DNA of 64,000 bases from Micrasema longulum (Eukaryota > Arthropoda > Insecta > Trichoptera > Brachycentridae), in NCBI GenBank assembly GCA_022494885.1, contig JAGVSM010001446.1, positions 43,945 through 107,944 on the forward strand. The letters are read 5' to 3'. The translations under genes were made by a program, and so were the position numbers. Below are positions 63,991 to 64,000 of the stretch, one piece after another. The number at the start of each line of letters is the position of its first letter. The first letter of the stretch is position 1. The notes under the pieces are model-generated. The model saw only the letters and a program-made list of their open reading frames with translations. It made no database searches and was not told the DNA's origin.

Positions 63991-64000
63991 GTGTAGGTAC

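Overview
This window reads as repeat-dominated, AT-rich nuclear DNA from an arthropod, most likely an insect with a large genome. I found no host protein-coding gene I can name and no genuine tRNA, rRNA or CRISPR. Several RTE-type LINE tails resemble ones I associate with Lepidoptera, as does a LINE 3' end with a 'ttcgctttaaagcaat' segment, but the order is an inference from memory and not proven here. Nearly all recognisable coding sequence is decayed, 5'-truncated transposable-element protein.

Layout: 0-5 kb holds two RTE-type LINE tails, a tRNA-derived SINE and a second RT fragment. 5-9.5 kb is mostly unassigned. 9.5-17.4 kb carries LINE C-termini, a cluster of tRNA-derived SINEs and a three-layer nest (SINE, then LINE 3' UTR, then Helitron). 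17.6-20.2 kb holds minus-strand LINE remnants. 22-31 kb holds a Penelope-type terminal fragment with a hammerhead-like motif, a complete foldback element, a solo-LTR-like repeat, and hAT and mariner remnants. 31-40.5 kb holds LINE tails, SINEs, a short TA-flanked MITE and a possible TIR element. 41-46.1 kb has the best preserved LINEs: an intact 200-codon LINE C-terminus nested in a foldback arm, a Jockey/CR1-like RT, and an L2-like RT with only three obvious frame breaks. 48.5-52.9 kb has a LINE, the second solo-LTR-like copy, a second type of tRNA-SINE and a CpG-rich patch next to a small ORF. 54-57.6 kb has tail-to-tail LINEs, a second complete foldback element and a Penelope-like element with a GIY-YIG domain. 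58.8-64 kb has LINE remnants, an inverted pair of hammerhead-like modules, a Tc1/mariner-type element with clear TIRs and another Penelope-type terminal fragment.

Two signals stand out. First, three unrelated-looking terminal repeats share the layout of a dimeric type-I hammerhead ribozyme: a CUGANGA core, stem II, GAAA, a short palindrome, then UH, with compensating stem I bases. Second, an abundant foldback family with arms of about 140 bp acts as a landing pad for later insertions, which gives a readable insertion history. Family labels (RTE-a, FB, SINE-A and so on) are local names used only here.
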